From positions 1 through 23,069 of the IMG/VR virus record IMGVR_UViG_3300020171_000714: DNA of 23,069 nucleotides; one strand, given 5' to 3'. Below, one piece after another: positions 8,060 through 14,814 of the stretch. The notes beneath the pieces were generated by a model. That model did not search any database, was not told the origin of the DNA, and saw only the letters and a list, made by a program, of their open reading frames with translations. Every line of letters begins with the position of its first letter. Position 1 is the first letter of the stretch. This DNA is from a virus. The position numbers and the translations under genes were made by a program.

Positions 8060-8567
8060 GGCGTGTCTCCTTGTTGGTTAGAGGTTGTCGGCCACCTTGT
8101 GCGGCCAGCAGTTGCTGAATCATGTCTCTTTTCTTCGCTTGGTATTTTTTGCTTGCTGCACCTATCTTGATAAGGGTCTCTGCACTGTGCTTGTGGCCTG
8201 GATGATCCGCACACCACCGCTTTCGGGACACACTCATCTTTGCGCGGGTCGTTGTAGTATGATGAGTGCCAGTCCTAGCGATGCGCATCTTGAGCAGAGC
8301 TCCCGCATCGTGCCTCCTCCCTGTGTGGTGTAGGATAGTGTGCTCTGCGTTGGACATGCACAGGAGGTTTTCAAGGTTGTCGTTCAGTGGATTGCCGTCT
8401 CGATGATGCACTACAAAACCCTCTGGCACCGGACCCTCAAACGATTCCCATATAATGTGGGACACATGATGCTGTCTACCGTTGAGTCCCACGTGCCAGT
8501 GTTCGTGGTCCACTCGCCCCCGCACTCCTTGAAGGGCTGGAACGCCGCATGTTTCCATTGTATTCAT
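7845..8567 (-). CDS. HNH homing-type endonuclease inserted between portal and scaffold genes
   Basis: Starts at 8567, three bases after the portal stop. Residues about 35-85 carry an HNH signature (HVSHIIWESFEGPVPEGFVV followed by HHRDGNPLNDNLENL and then an EH pair). Residues about 88-155 contain two NUMOD3-like DNA-binding segments (RAKMSVSRKRW; HSAETLIKIGAASKKY). Such free-standing genes nick DNA and spread by homing. The DNA here is visibly more AT-rich than both neighbours. No stop occurs before the scaffold start, so the frame runs about 215 nt into the scaffold gene. The last 70 or so residues look like a shadow of that gene (Arg/Gly/Cys/His-rich). It may have lost its own stop on insertion, and the functional protein probably ends near residue 160. 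Confidence 0.85.
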   Translation of the reverse strand: MNTMETCGVPALQGVRGRVDHEHWHVGLNGRQHHVSHIIWESFEGPVPEGFVVHHRDGNPLNDNLENLLCMSNAEHTILHHTGRRHDAGALLKMRIARTGTHHTTTTRAKMSVSRKRWCADHPGHKHSAETLIKIGAASKKYQAKKRDMIQQLLAAQGGRQPLTNKETRRDRAQHCRPESRSRHSRCTGPRCTACSRPGCGSHPQSCRPTEDLRGHGEGADADDDRGRAYPGRREVRRGG

Positions 8568-8570
8568 AAA

Positions 8571-10766
8571 TTACCTGCCTCCGGCTGAAAGTATGGCGCG
8601 CATCATATCAGGAGGCATCCCGCCGGGCATGGGCATCGAGCCGGGAACGGGGCCGGGGCCGGGCATGGGCATCGGCATCCCGCCACGGTCGCCGCCCGGA
8701 GCTATCATCGAAGCGGCGAGTTCGGGCGGCAGGCCCGCGAGATTCTCATTCGGGTTCTGCTGCGCTTCGGCTGCCTCCACGGAAGCCTGGGCCGCGTCCT
8801 CCATCGGGGGCAGCGCATTCGGGATCGCTCCCCGTAAAGCACGGACATCCTGCAATCGGGCGGCGAACTTCTGCTGGACCTCCGGGCTGGCCAGCGAGAA
8901 CTCCGGGGACGACATGCGGGCGAGCAGGACGTACTCGTGGACGGCGGGGATGTCGTAGTCGGACGAGAAGCAGGGGCCGGGCGTCTGGCCGTCGCCGAAC
9001 ATCAGGACCGAGTTGATGACGGCCCGCATGTAGTTCTGCCACTCGACCTCGTTGCCGGTGGGGAGGCCGAGATTCTCTTTTCGGTTGATGAGCCGGAACT
9101 CGCGGGCCGTGATGATGCCGCCTTTCAGCTCTTCCGCGAGCTGGCCTATCCGCTTGTCCTTGTCCACCGGCTCCTTCGAGCGGATCGTGATGACCACGTC
9201 GAACGGGTCCGGCACCGCGTTGTCCTGCAAGCTCATCTCGCCGGTGGACGGATCGAACTTCAGCCCCACAACCACGTCATCCAGCATGGAGGTCGTGTTG
9301 ACCTTCACGGACGGCCAACGCTTCGTGTTCCAGAGAATCGCCCTATACAGGTCGCCGAACATGGTGGCCAGCCCCATCGCGGGTCCGCCGAGGGAGACGG
9401 TCGAGGTCTGGTACAGGATGTCTATGCCTTTGGCCGACTCGACGCGGCCCGGAGCCCCGCCGGACATCAACTCGGTCGGCTGACCGGCCAGCTTGTCAGT
9501 GAGCTGGATTCCGAGCTGGGCGATGCGGCCCGGCAGCTCGCCGGAAGTGACGGGCTGAATGGCCTGTACGCGCGCGTCGGGCAGGGACGGGTCCGGGCGA
9601 TACGAGAATATCCGTCTGCCCGGCTTCGCTTCTTCGAGTGCATCTCGCGGGATGCCCCAGCCTTCGGGGTAGAACAGGTAGCCGAACTGGTCGAGGTCTT
9701 GGACGTTCCTGAACAGTGCCATGAACATCGACTCGACTTCGGCGTTCAGGGTCACGAGCGGCCCGACGAACGAGCGCCCGTAGAACCCCAAGCCGCCCGT
9801 GTACACGGTCTTCGAGATGGGCATGACCGGCTTCGGGCCTTCCTTCGGGCGGTCCTTCCCGTCGAAGTCCACGTCCACGATCAGGCACTTCCCGGCCATC
9901 ACGATGTAGCGCGCGAGTCTGCGGGTCTCGGACGGAACCCATATTTCAGAGAGTTGAACGTGGGCCGTCTCGGTCTTGTTCGGGGACTTCGGGGACGTGC
10001 CGCCGTGCATGGACAGCGACCGGGTGATGCTCGCGGCTATCGGGTTCGGCGCAATCGGCGCGACTGGCGAGCCATCCATCGTGACGTACTCAGGCGTGAC
10101 TTCCACGGCCATCAGGTCCGAATCCTGAACGCCCGGTAGGGTGAACTTCTTGTCCCCGACCGAGATGCCGTCCTTCAACCAGTCGTAGGAGACCCAGCGC
10201 TGGCGGACCATCCCGCGAACGGCGCTATCCGACATCGGATTAGCTGGTAAGGGAAGCAGCTCCCACGGGGGCACCACGTCTATCACATGCGATGTCTGGC
10301 CCTTTTCGCGGCCCTCACCCACCTCCCACACGCACCCGCCGACCGTCCCGTACATCGGAAGTGTCTGGCAGACTTCAAGCTTGATGGAGTCCAGCGGGAG
10401 AGCGCGAGCGGCGTTGTCGAGCAGGACGTGGGCGACCGCCGCGTTCCTGGCGGTCATCAGCCCCATGCCGCCGCGCTCGACGGACGGCCACAGGTCCAGC
10501 CGCATGAGCCGCCCGACCTCATCCGCATATCGGCGAAGGATGTCCTCGTACCGGAATGGAAGATGTCCGAATGTGTCCTCGTAGAACGCTGTAACGGACC
10601 CCGACTTGTAATCGACCGACTCGAAGAAGCGCGCTCCGCGAAGGTAATGATACGAAACGTACCACTCAATCGCAAACGGGATGCGGTATCGCTTCGAGTC
10701 CTCCATCATGCGCCACAGGACTTCGCGGAGAGTGTCGCCGTCTTTCGGGAGTTTCATAAAACTCAT
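8571..10766 (-). CDS. Portal protein
   Basis: A 731-residue protein. The ATG at 10766 is chosen over an in-frame GTG at 10826 because GGAGG lies nine bases before it and the ATG overlaps the stop of the microprotein (ATGA). The portal forms the ring through which TerL pumps DNA. Supporting evidence is position directly after TerL, length similar to large podovirus-type portals, and typical segments. These include an N-terminal helical region (WRMMEDSKRYRIPFAIEWYVSYHYLRG), a wing region with DVVPPWELLPLPANP near residues 165-185, and a long section with GRSFVGPLVTLNAEVESMF and LGIQLTDKLAGQPTELMSGG (stem and clip region). The C-terminal 70 residues are Pro/Met/Gly-rich and probably disordered (MPMPGPGPVPGSMPMPGG). 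The 400-residue frame on the opposite strand is a shadow. Confidence 0.85.
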   Translation of the reverse strand: MSFMKLPKDGDTLREVLWRMMEDSKRYRIPFAIEWYVSYHYLRGARFFESVDYKSGSVTAFYEDTFGHLPFRYEDILRRYADEVGRLMRLDLWPSVERGGMGLMTARNAAVAHVLLDNAARALPLDSIKLEVCQTLPMYGTVGGCVWEVGEGREKGQTSHVIDVVPPWELLPLPANPMSDSAVRGMVRQRWVSYDWLKDGISVGDKKFTLPGVQDSDLMAVEVTPEYVTMDGSPVAPIAPNPIAASITRSLSMHGGTSPKSPNKTETAHVQLSEIWVPSETRRLARYIVMAGKCLIVDVDFDGKDRPKEGPKPVMPISKTVYTGGLGFYGRSFVGPLVTLNAEVESMFMALFRNVQDLDQFGYLFYPEGWGIPRDALEEAKPGRRIFSYRPDPSLPDARVQAIQPVTSGELPGRIAQLGIQLTDKLAGQPTELMSGGAPGRVESAKGIDILYQTSTVSLGGPAMGLATMFGDLYRAILWNTKRWPSVKVNTTSMLDDVVVGLKFDPSTGEMSLQDNAVPDPFDVVITIRSKEPVDKDKRIGQLAEELKGGIITAREFRLINRKENLGLPTGNEVEWQNYMRAVINSVLMFGDGQTPGPCFSSDYDIPAVHEYVLLARMSSPEFSLASPEVQQKFAARLQDVRALRGAIPNALPPMEDAAQASVEAAEAQQNPNENLAGLPPELAASMIAPGGDRGGMPMPMPGPGPVPGSMPMPGGMPPDMMRAILSAGGR

Positions 10767-10852
10767 GGCTTGAATCCTCCGTGTGGCGGCCTGTCGCCGA
10801 AGACCACCCACAGGAATATCGCGCACACCACTATGACGATCAAGTACGTCAT
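10763..10852 (-). CDS. 29-residue single-pass membrane microprotein between TerL and portal genes
   Basis: A 30-codon reading frame fits exactly between two head genes. Its ATG (10850-10852) overlaps the TerL stop as ATGA, with GAGG six bases upstream inside the TerL gene. Its TGA stop (10763-10765) overlaps the portal ATG as ATGA. The protein begins MTYLIVIVVCAIFLWVVFGD and continues with a Pro/His/Gly-containing polar tail. Residues 4-18 are a hydrophobic segment long enough for one membrane pass. The double stop-start overlap is strong evidence that it is translated. The function is unknown: a holin-like or membrane-docking peptide is possible, or a coupling peptide whose main role is to carry ribosomes from TerL to the portal start. 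Confidence 0.7.
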   Translation of the reverse strand: MTYLIVIVVCAIFLWVVFGDRPPHGGFKP

Positions 10853-12795
10853 CTTTGCCTCATTCGGGCGGCAGGTGGTCGGTGAACGCCGGGAAGCTGA
10901 ACGCGCCCGCCAGTGACCGGCGTGTACAGCGTATCGGTGCCTGCTCGATTATACCGCTCGCGGGTACTGTGAAGCGAGGAAAATCGGCTGCGGGCAGCCG
11001 TGGATTTCTGGAGCTCCTCGCGCCGGACCATGAACTTCTGGAAGACCTCCAGCGGCACCCGCGAGACATCCAGGCCCGCGAGTATCGGAAGGCCGGTCTG
11101 CGGGTCGGTCGTCTGCCCGTCCGCCAGAAGGTCAAGCACGTCCTTCGCCAGTCCTTCGGGATAAGCGTCCACGTCCCCTGTCGCGTAGACGCGCGGGACG
11201 TAGGGGACCATCGCCAGCATGTCAAGCGCGTCGTCGTGCGGCAGGGACAATCCATCCGGCGTGAACAGGTTGAACTCCCGCCACAGCTCGGACCACGGGA
11301 ATCCAGCGTTCCTGGTCTTCGCGGGGAGCCGGATTCTGCCGCCCGAAGCACGAGGAGCAAGCGCCGTTATGCGGTCTTCCTTCGACAGCGCGTGCGGATA
11401 ACGAATAGGCCAGACAGCTCGCGGGCTCCAGATGGCCGCTGGGTTCTCGTTCTTCATTCGAGACTCAAGCCACTGGCGGAAGTAGTCCTGGCCCCCGACC
11501 GACTCGATGCCGACGAGCGAGGGCTGCCAGCGGACGCCCATCTGCCACACCTCGGACATCAGCCGCTCAGCGGCGCATCGTCCAAGAAAGAGATCGAGCA
11601 CCCACCAGGCGTTGTCCTTGTCGATGCCAACACACATCGCGCCGCTGAAGTCCGATATAGCGGACACGCGGTGCAGGAGGTCAACGATGATGAGCTTGCC
11701 GAGCCCGTTGAGCCACTGGGCATAGGGCTCGGTGTGTCGCTCGGCGTCTTCGGGGTTGACGGATGAGGGAGTGTGCCACGTGACAGCATCGGCGGCATCG
11801 GAGACCTCGTAGGTGTTGAACAGCGGGTGAAGGTTGAAAATGCGTTCCTTGTCGGAGATGGGGTTGCCCTGCATCTCGGCCTCGAACGCGATGTCGCCGA
11901 GTTCCTTGCGGCGGACATCCAGCCAGCCGGAGTCCCACTTCTCCGGCCAGAACAGAAGCGAGTGGCCCGCTTCGTCTGTTCGGGCGGCAGAGAACACCCG
12001 GCGGTTGTAGAACTCGAAGCGGGGGTCTTGGCCGGAGATCGCCCCGTACAGGGCCGAGCGGCAGTTGATGAGGGTGCCCACCCACTCGAATATCTGATCG
12101 TCGGAGTCCAACATCGGGATAATCTGACTGAACAGCAGGGAGTCGAGCTGGTCCCGCAGGATGGTCTCCGAGCCGGGCTTCTTCGGGTCGTACTCCGGGT
12201 CGTCGAGTATCACGAAGTCGGGGCGAGCGCCTCGCTTTCGGGAATCAACGGATGTGAGCCTGAGCATCGAGCCGTTGAGAAGCTGCATCATGGACAGGGA
12301 CCACTTGCGTCCCGTGGACTTCGGGGGCTTGAGCTGGCCGAAGTCGTCAACGATGTACTTGTTCTCGTCAAGGGCCTGCTGGAGCTGGGTGCCGCGAAGC
12401 TCGGCCTGCTCCTTCGCGGAGAGCACGAGCATCCCGACCGAGAACGGCCACGTCAGCGACAGCAGCAGCGGAATCTCAAGCCCGATCACCGTGGACTTGG
12501 CCGAGCCCCGTGGAGCGACGTGGATGTTGCGGCCATACTCGCCCATGTCACGGACCATCACGTAGTGGGCCGGAGGTGACGGCAGCTTCCGCTTGTAGAA
12601 GACGCCCTCCGGCAGCGGGTCCAGATAGGTCGAGCGGAAGAATAGCCACGAGTTCACGAAGTCCTGGGCAGTCGCTCTCTGGCAGCAGGCATTGATGCGA
12701 GCCAGCCGTTGCCCCTCTTTCGAGAGGGTGGGGTAATCAGGCGGCAAGGGAGCCCAGCGATTGCCCTCTCGTGGGATCGCTCGGACGGTCGGCAT
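10849..12795 (-). CDS. terL: Large terminase subunit (DNA packaging ATPase and nuclease)
   Basis: Powers DNA packaging and cuts concatemers. The frame is open from 12879, but the ATG at 12795 is preferred because it follows the previous stop (12812) by 16 bases; that gives 648 residues. From this start, Walker A is APRGSAKST near residues 94-102. Walker B is VILDD near 195-199, followed by PEYDPKKPGS. The C-terminal nuclease half shows a first acidic residue in GAMCVGIDKDNAWWVLDL, then LVGIESVGGQDYF, and a final HDDALDMLAM, matching the RNase H-like fold of terminases. The C-terminal 60 residues are basic. Its stop overlaps the microprotein start. The gene contains two copies of the repeated 12-mer inside it and one at its 3' end. 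Confidence 0.95.
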   Translation of the reverse strand: MPTVRAIPREGNRWAPLPPDYPTLSKEGQRLARINACCQRATAQDFVNSWLFFRSTYLDPLPEGVFYKRKLPSPPAHYVMVRDMGEYGRNIHVAPRGSAKSTVIGLEIPLLLSLTWPFSVGMLVLSAKEQAELRGTQLQQALDENKYIVDDFGQLKPPKSTGRKWSLSMMQLLNGSMLRLTSVDSRKRGARPDFVILDDPEYDPKKPGSETILRDQLDSLLFSQIIPMLDSDDQIFEWVGTLINCRSALYGAISGQDPRFEFYNRRVFSAARTDEAGHSLLFWPEKWDSGWLDVRRKELGDIAFEAEMQGNPISDKERIFNLHPLFNTYEVSDAADAVTWHTPSSVNPEDAERHTEPYAQWLNGLGKLIIVDLLHRVSAISDFSGAMCVGIDKDNAWWVLDLFLGRCAAERLMSEVWQMGVRWQPSLVGIESVGGQDYFRQWLESRMKNENPAAIWSPRAVWPIRYPHALSKEDRITALAPRASGGRIRLPAKTRNAGFPWSELWREFNLFTPDGLSLPHDDALDMLAMVPYVPRVYATGDVDAYPEGLAKDVLDLLADGQTTDPQTGLPILAGLDVSRVPLEVFQKFMVRREELQKSTAARSRFSSLHSTRERYNRAGTDTLYTPVTGGRVQLPGVHRPPAARMRQR

Positions 12796-12811
12796 GGACT
12801 TGGGTCCAACA

Positions 12812-13546
12812 CTAGCCAGTGGGAGTCTCCGTCTTCGCTTGTTCGGGCGGCAGAATGACGGGGGGCGCGAGTGGGCCACCCGGAGTGCCGGGGGCCGGAA
12901 CGGGGACCACCTGCATCCCCTGGGCGAACAGCGAGTAGACGATCAGGGACAGCACGAAGGAAGCGGTGTCGGCGGACCTGTTCAAGTCGATGGTGGCAGG
13001 CTTGACGCCCATGCCGTTCAGCAGCACGGCAGTCATGGCGACGATGCGCGGACCCTGCGAGTTGGCGATGAACTCGGTGAGCTTCAAGAGCTCGTCATGG
13101 CTTTCCCGTGGCCACATCGACAGGGGCTTCATCCCCTTCATGGACGACACGGCGTTCAGTGTCCGTAACACCCGCCGCCTGTCCATCTTCTTCCACCACT
13201 CCGGGGCCTGCGGTGCGGGCGGCTTCGGCTCCGGGGACAGGTTCCCCTCCGGCGGAAACGGGAGCTGGGGTTGTGGGGGTAAGGGGGCCGTCAACGGCTC
13301 GGCGGACGGAGAGGAGGCCGGAGAGGAAGGGGTTGGAGTCGGGGCCGGTGGTGATGGCGACTCCGGTGGGAGCACGAACGGGAGGACGCGCTGGCGGCTC
13401 TCGGACGGACTCGAACGGGGTGCCACGGAAGGTGGTGCGGCCACGGGGTCCACCGGCGAGACCGGAGGAGGCGCGCTGGGTGGGGGCGGCGTGATGAGAG
13501 CCCTCTTCGTCAGCGGTAGGGGCTTCGGGCGGGGTGTCGTTTCCAT
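12812..13546 (-). CDS. Unknown protein with Pro-rich N-terminus, upstream of TerL
   Basis: A 244-residue protein with GGAG eight bases before the ATG at 13546. Residues 1-118 are dominated by Pro, Ser and Ala, with almost no hydrophobic core. From residue 119 it becomes ordered (WWKKMDRRRVLRTLNAVSSM, ESHDELLKLTEFIANSQGPRIVAMTAVLLNGMG). A hydrophobic stretch SFVLSLIVYSLFAQGMQVV near residues 192-210 could be a buried or membrane helix. The Pro-rich part lies entirely within the 3' part of the preceding gene in another frame, an overlap of 452 nt. The ordered part is mostly free of overlap. I do not recognise the family. Position before TerL would suit a terminase partner or packaging accessory factor. 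Confidence 0.65.
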   Translation of the reverse strand: METTPRPKPLPLTKRALITPPPPSAPPPVSPVDPVAAPPSVAPRSSPSESRQRVLPFVLPPESPSPPAPTPTPSSPASSPSAEPLTAPLPPQPQLPFPPEGNLSPEPKPPAPQAPEWWKKMDRRRVLRTLNAVSSMKGMKPLSMWPRESHDELLKLTEFIANSQGPRIVAMTAVLLNGMGVKPATIDLNRSADTASFVLSLIVYSLFAQGMQVVPVPAPGTPGGPLAPPVILPPEQAKTETPTG

Positions 13547-14054
13547 CGGTGCTCTCCTGTAATAGGGGTTGTGAAGGGCCGGGTGAGTTCATGCGGCGGA
13601 CGACGGTGGCCATCCGCTCGACGGTGATCGTGCCATCTTCCGCCTGGACGGTGACGCGGGACGACATGGGGGCGATGTCCCCGTGGAGCAGCATGGCTTT
13701 GTTGGCCAGCTCGTGGAGGGACTTCGCGGCCATCATCCGAATACGAGGATCGAACGCGTCGTCCTTGGCGATGTCGGTGTACAGACGAACTTCGGCGAGC
13801 ACGGTCCACTCGCCAGCCGAAAAGCCCTGCTCGATCATGGTCGGGTTGATGAACGAGCGGAGCGAGGGCAGCGAGTCTTCCAGGGTCGCCAAGTCGCCGA
13901 ACGAGTCTCCTAAGCCGTCGGGCGGGTAGGCTGGGTCCGCCTCCGCGAGTTGAGAGCGGATTGGAAGGCCCTGATTCACGACAAGCGACAGGGCCTCCGA
14001 AGCGGACGGTCGAACGCGGTGGACGGCGGCCAGCGGAGTATCGGGTTCACTCAT
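13095..14054 (-). CDS. Unknown protein of the packaging module
   Basis: A 319-residue protein starting at 14054, overlapping the previous stop by ATGA. Residues about 15-160 are an ordered alpha-helical region. They include DSLPSLRSFINPTMIEQGFS, TVLAEVRLYTDIAKDD, RIRMMAAKSLHELANKAMLL and a short strand pair SRVTVQAEDGTITVERMA. The second half (from about residue 170) is low-complexity, rich in Pro, Ala, Gly, Glu and Arg, and overlaps the next gene by 452 nt in a different frame. A helical bundle followed by a disordered tail and its position upstream of TerL would fit a small terminase or related adaptor, but no motif confirms this. The frame has no earlier stop, so the overlap is real unless there is a sequence error. 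Confidence 0.65.
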   Translation of the reverse strand: MSEPDTPLAAVHRVRPSASEALSLVVNQGLPIRSQLAEADPAYPPDGLGDSFGDLATLEDSLPSLRSFINPTMIEQGFSAGEWTVLAEVRLYTDIAKDDAFDPRIRMMAAKSLHELANKAMLLHGDIAPMSSRVTVQAEDGTITVERMATVVRRMNSPGPSQPLLQESTDGNDTPPEAPTADEEGSHHAAPTQRASSGLAGGPRGRTTFRGTPFESVREPPARPPVRAPTGVAITTGPDSNPFLSGLLSVRRAVDGPLTPTTPAPVSAGGEPVPGAEAARTAGPGVVEEDGQAAGVTDTERRVVHEGDEAPVDVATGKP

Positions 14055-14584
14055 TGGATGTTGTCCTCTTGTTCAGGGGCGTCGGTGGGGGGCTCCGCTT
14101 GTCCGGCCCCCGTCGTGGGATCGGATTCGGGATCGGGCGGCGGGGGAGCGAGGGCGGCTATGTCGGATGAGGCGGTGGAGCGGAGAAGGCGACCGACGCG
14201 ACCAGCCAAGAAGCGGGTGCGGGTCTGCAACAGGCGGGAGTAGATGTCGATGGCGTGGGCGGCCACCTTCAAGTCAGGGAGAACGTGCCTGCGGGACTTG
14301 GCCTTGCCGCGAGCGATGTCGGAGCATCCGGGGGCATTGACATCCGGCTTGCCGGGAGAAGTCAGGACGATCAGGGCCACCTCGAACGCGGACTCGTGAA
14401 AGTAGGAGTTCTGGCCCACCCGGACGATGGGGACTCGAAGGGCGTGGAGCCACCGATGGAAGGAGTTGGTGGTGATGCCCCACGTGCGGGCTGCGTCCAC
14501 GACCGAGCGAAGCGTGGACAGCAGGCCGACCGGGATGGCGACTGGCGGCTGTCCGGCGGGCGGTTGGGGGGTCTCGACCTGCAT
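14051..14584 (-). CDS. HTH DNA-binding protein, possible small terminase subunit
   Basis: A 177-residue protein. The ATG at 14584 is chosen because the promoter's -10 box ends six bases before it, so the upstream in-frame ATG at 14674 could not be in this transcript. Residues about 25-75 look like a helix-turn-helix with wing (VVDAARTWGITTNSFHRWLH, then VPIVRVGQNSYFHESAFEVAL). A basic helical part follows (RGKAKSRRHVLPDLKVAAHAID, RTRFLAGRVGRLLR, residues about 95-145) and then an acidic Pro-rich tail. First gene of the leftward structural operon, two genes before TerL. This fits a small terminase recognising the packaging site, but a late-gene regulator is an equally fair reading. The message would be leaderless, with no ribosome-binding site. 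Confidence 0.75.
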   Translation of the reverse strand: MQVETPQPPAGQPPVAIPVGLLSTLRSVVDAARTWGITTNSFHRWLHALRVPIVRVGQNSYFHESAFEVALIVLTSPGKPDVNAPGCSDIARGKAKSRRHVLPDLKVAAHAIDIYSRLLQTRTRFLAGRVGRLLRSTASSDIAALAPPPPDPESDPTTGAGQAEPPTDAPEQEDNIQ

Positions 14585-14590
14585 GATGGG

Positions 14591-14619
14591 ATTATACGCG
14601 CGAACAGGGTGGAGTGCAA
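14591..14619 (-). promoter_or_regulatory. Leftward promoter of the structural operon (leaderless start)
   Basis: On the minus strand, TTGCAC (14614-14619), a 17-bp spacer and a perfect TATAAT (14591-14596). The ATG of the HTH gene begins seven bases past the -10 box, where transcription should start. The mRNA would therefore have little or no 5' leader. Confidence 0.75.
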
Positions 14620-14667
14620 GGGAATAATCGAAAGAGGAGAAGTTTTTCTTCGGGCGGCAGATTTCTG

Positions 14668-14696
14668 TTGACACGGAGCCGGGTTTCGGGTAGGAT
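14668..14696 (+). promoter_or_regulatory. Rightward promoter of the RepA-like gene
   Basis: Perfect TTGACA (14668-14673), a 17-bp spacer, then TAGGAT (14691-14696). It is divergent from the structural promoter, with the two -35 boxes 48 bp apart. A copy of the TTCGGGCGGCAG word (14649-14660) lies between them. Expected transcription start is about 14703. Confidence 0.7.
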
Positions 14697-14702
14697 ATCG
14701 GC

Positions 14703-14794
14703 AGAGGTCATGGATGTTGACTCCGCGAACCAACTTGGCCCCCACCCCCCGTGCACCCCTGCCCCTCAGCATCGGTGACCTCTCACGGGGGGTG
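14703..14794 (+). ncRNA. Structured leader with interlocked inverted repeats (pseudoknot-like)
   Basis: The expected transcript start coincides with AGAGGTCA (14703-14710), which is perfectly complementary to TGACCTCT (14776-14783). CACCCCCCGTG (14743-14753) is perfectly complementary to CACGGGGGGTG (14784-14794). The order A-B-A'-B' is that of an H-type pseudoknot, with A' and B' directly abutting so the 8-bp and 11-bp stems could stack. Loops would be 32 and 22 nt. The element ends 20 bases before the RepA-like ATG. It could control translation or be a DNA operator pair instead. Confidence 0.5.
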
Positions 14795-14814
14795 TCGGGG
14801 TCTTTGGTGATAGC

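Larger units (their letters stand above)
5376..14660. repeat. Dispersed exact 12-mer TTCGGGCGGCAG (eight copies)
   Basis: Exact copies on the plus strand lie at 7568-7579, 8721-8732, 10863-10874, 11979-11990, 12842-12853 and 14649-14660, and in reverse at 5376-5387 and 11336-11347. One-base variants occur at 354-365, 18553-18564 (reverse) and 21611-21622; a two-base variant is at 7939-7950. The shorter GGGCGGCAG also occurs at 84, 1268, 1502 and 8034. Copies fall in different reading frames (LPPE, SAAR, PAAR, and SGGR on the opposite orientation) and in two non-coding gaps. Confidence 0.85.

Noticed and set aside
8937-10139. 400-residue plus-strand frame opposite the portal gene
   Set aside because: Composition is shadow-like and the opposite frame encodes a recognisable portal with good start signals.
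10860-11360. Alternative minus-strand frame over the TerL C-terminus ending in LPPE
   Set aside because: The TerL frame carries the nuclease motif through this region; the LPPE end simply reflects the repeated 12-mer.
14585-14674. Upstream extension of the HTH gene to the ATG at 14674
   Set aside because: A strong -10 box lies between this ATG and the next, so the extension would be outside the transcript.
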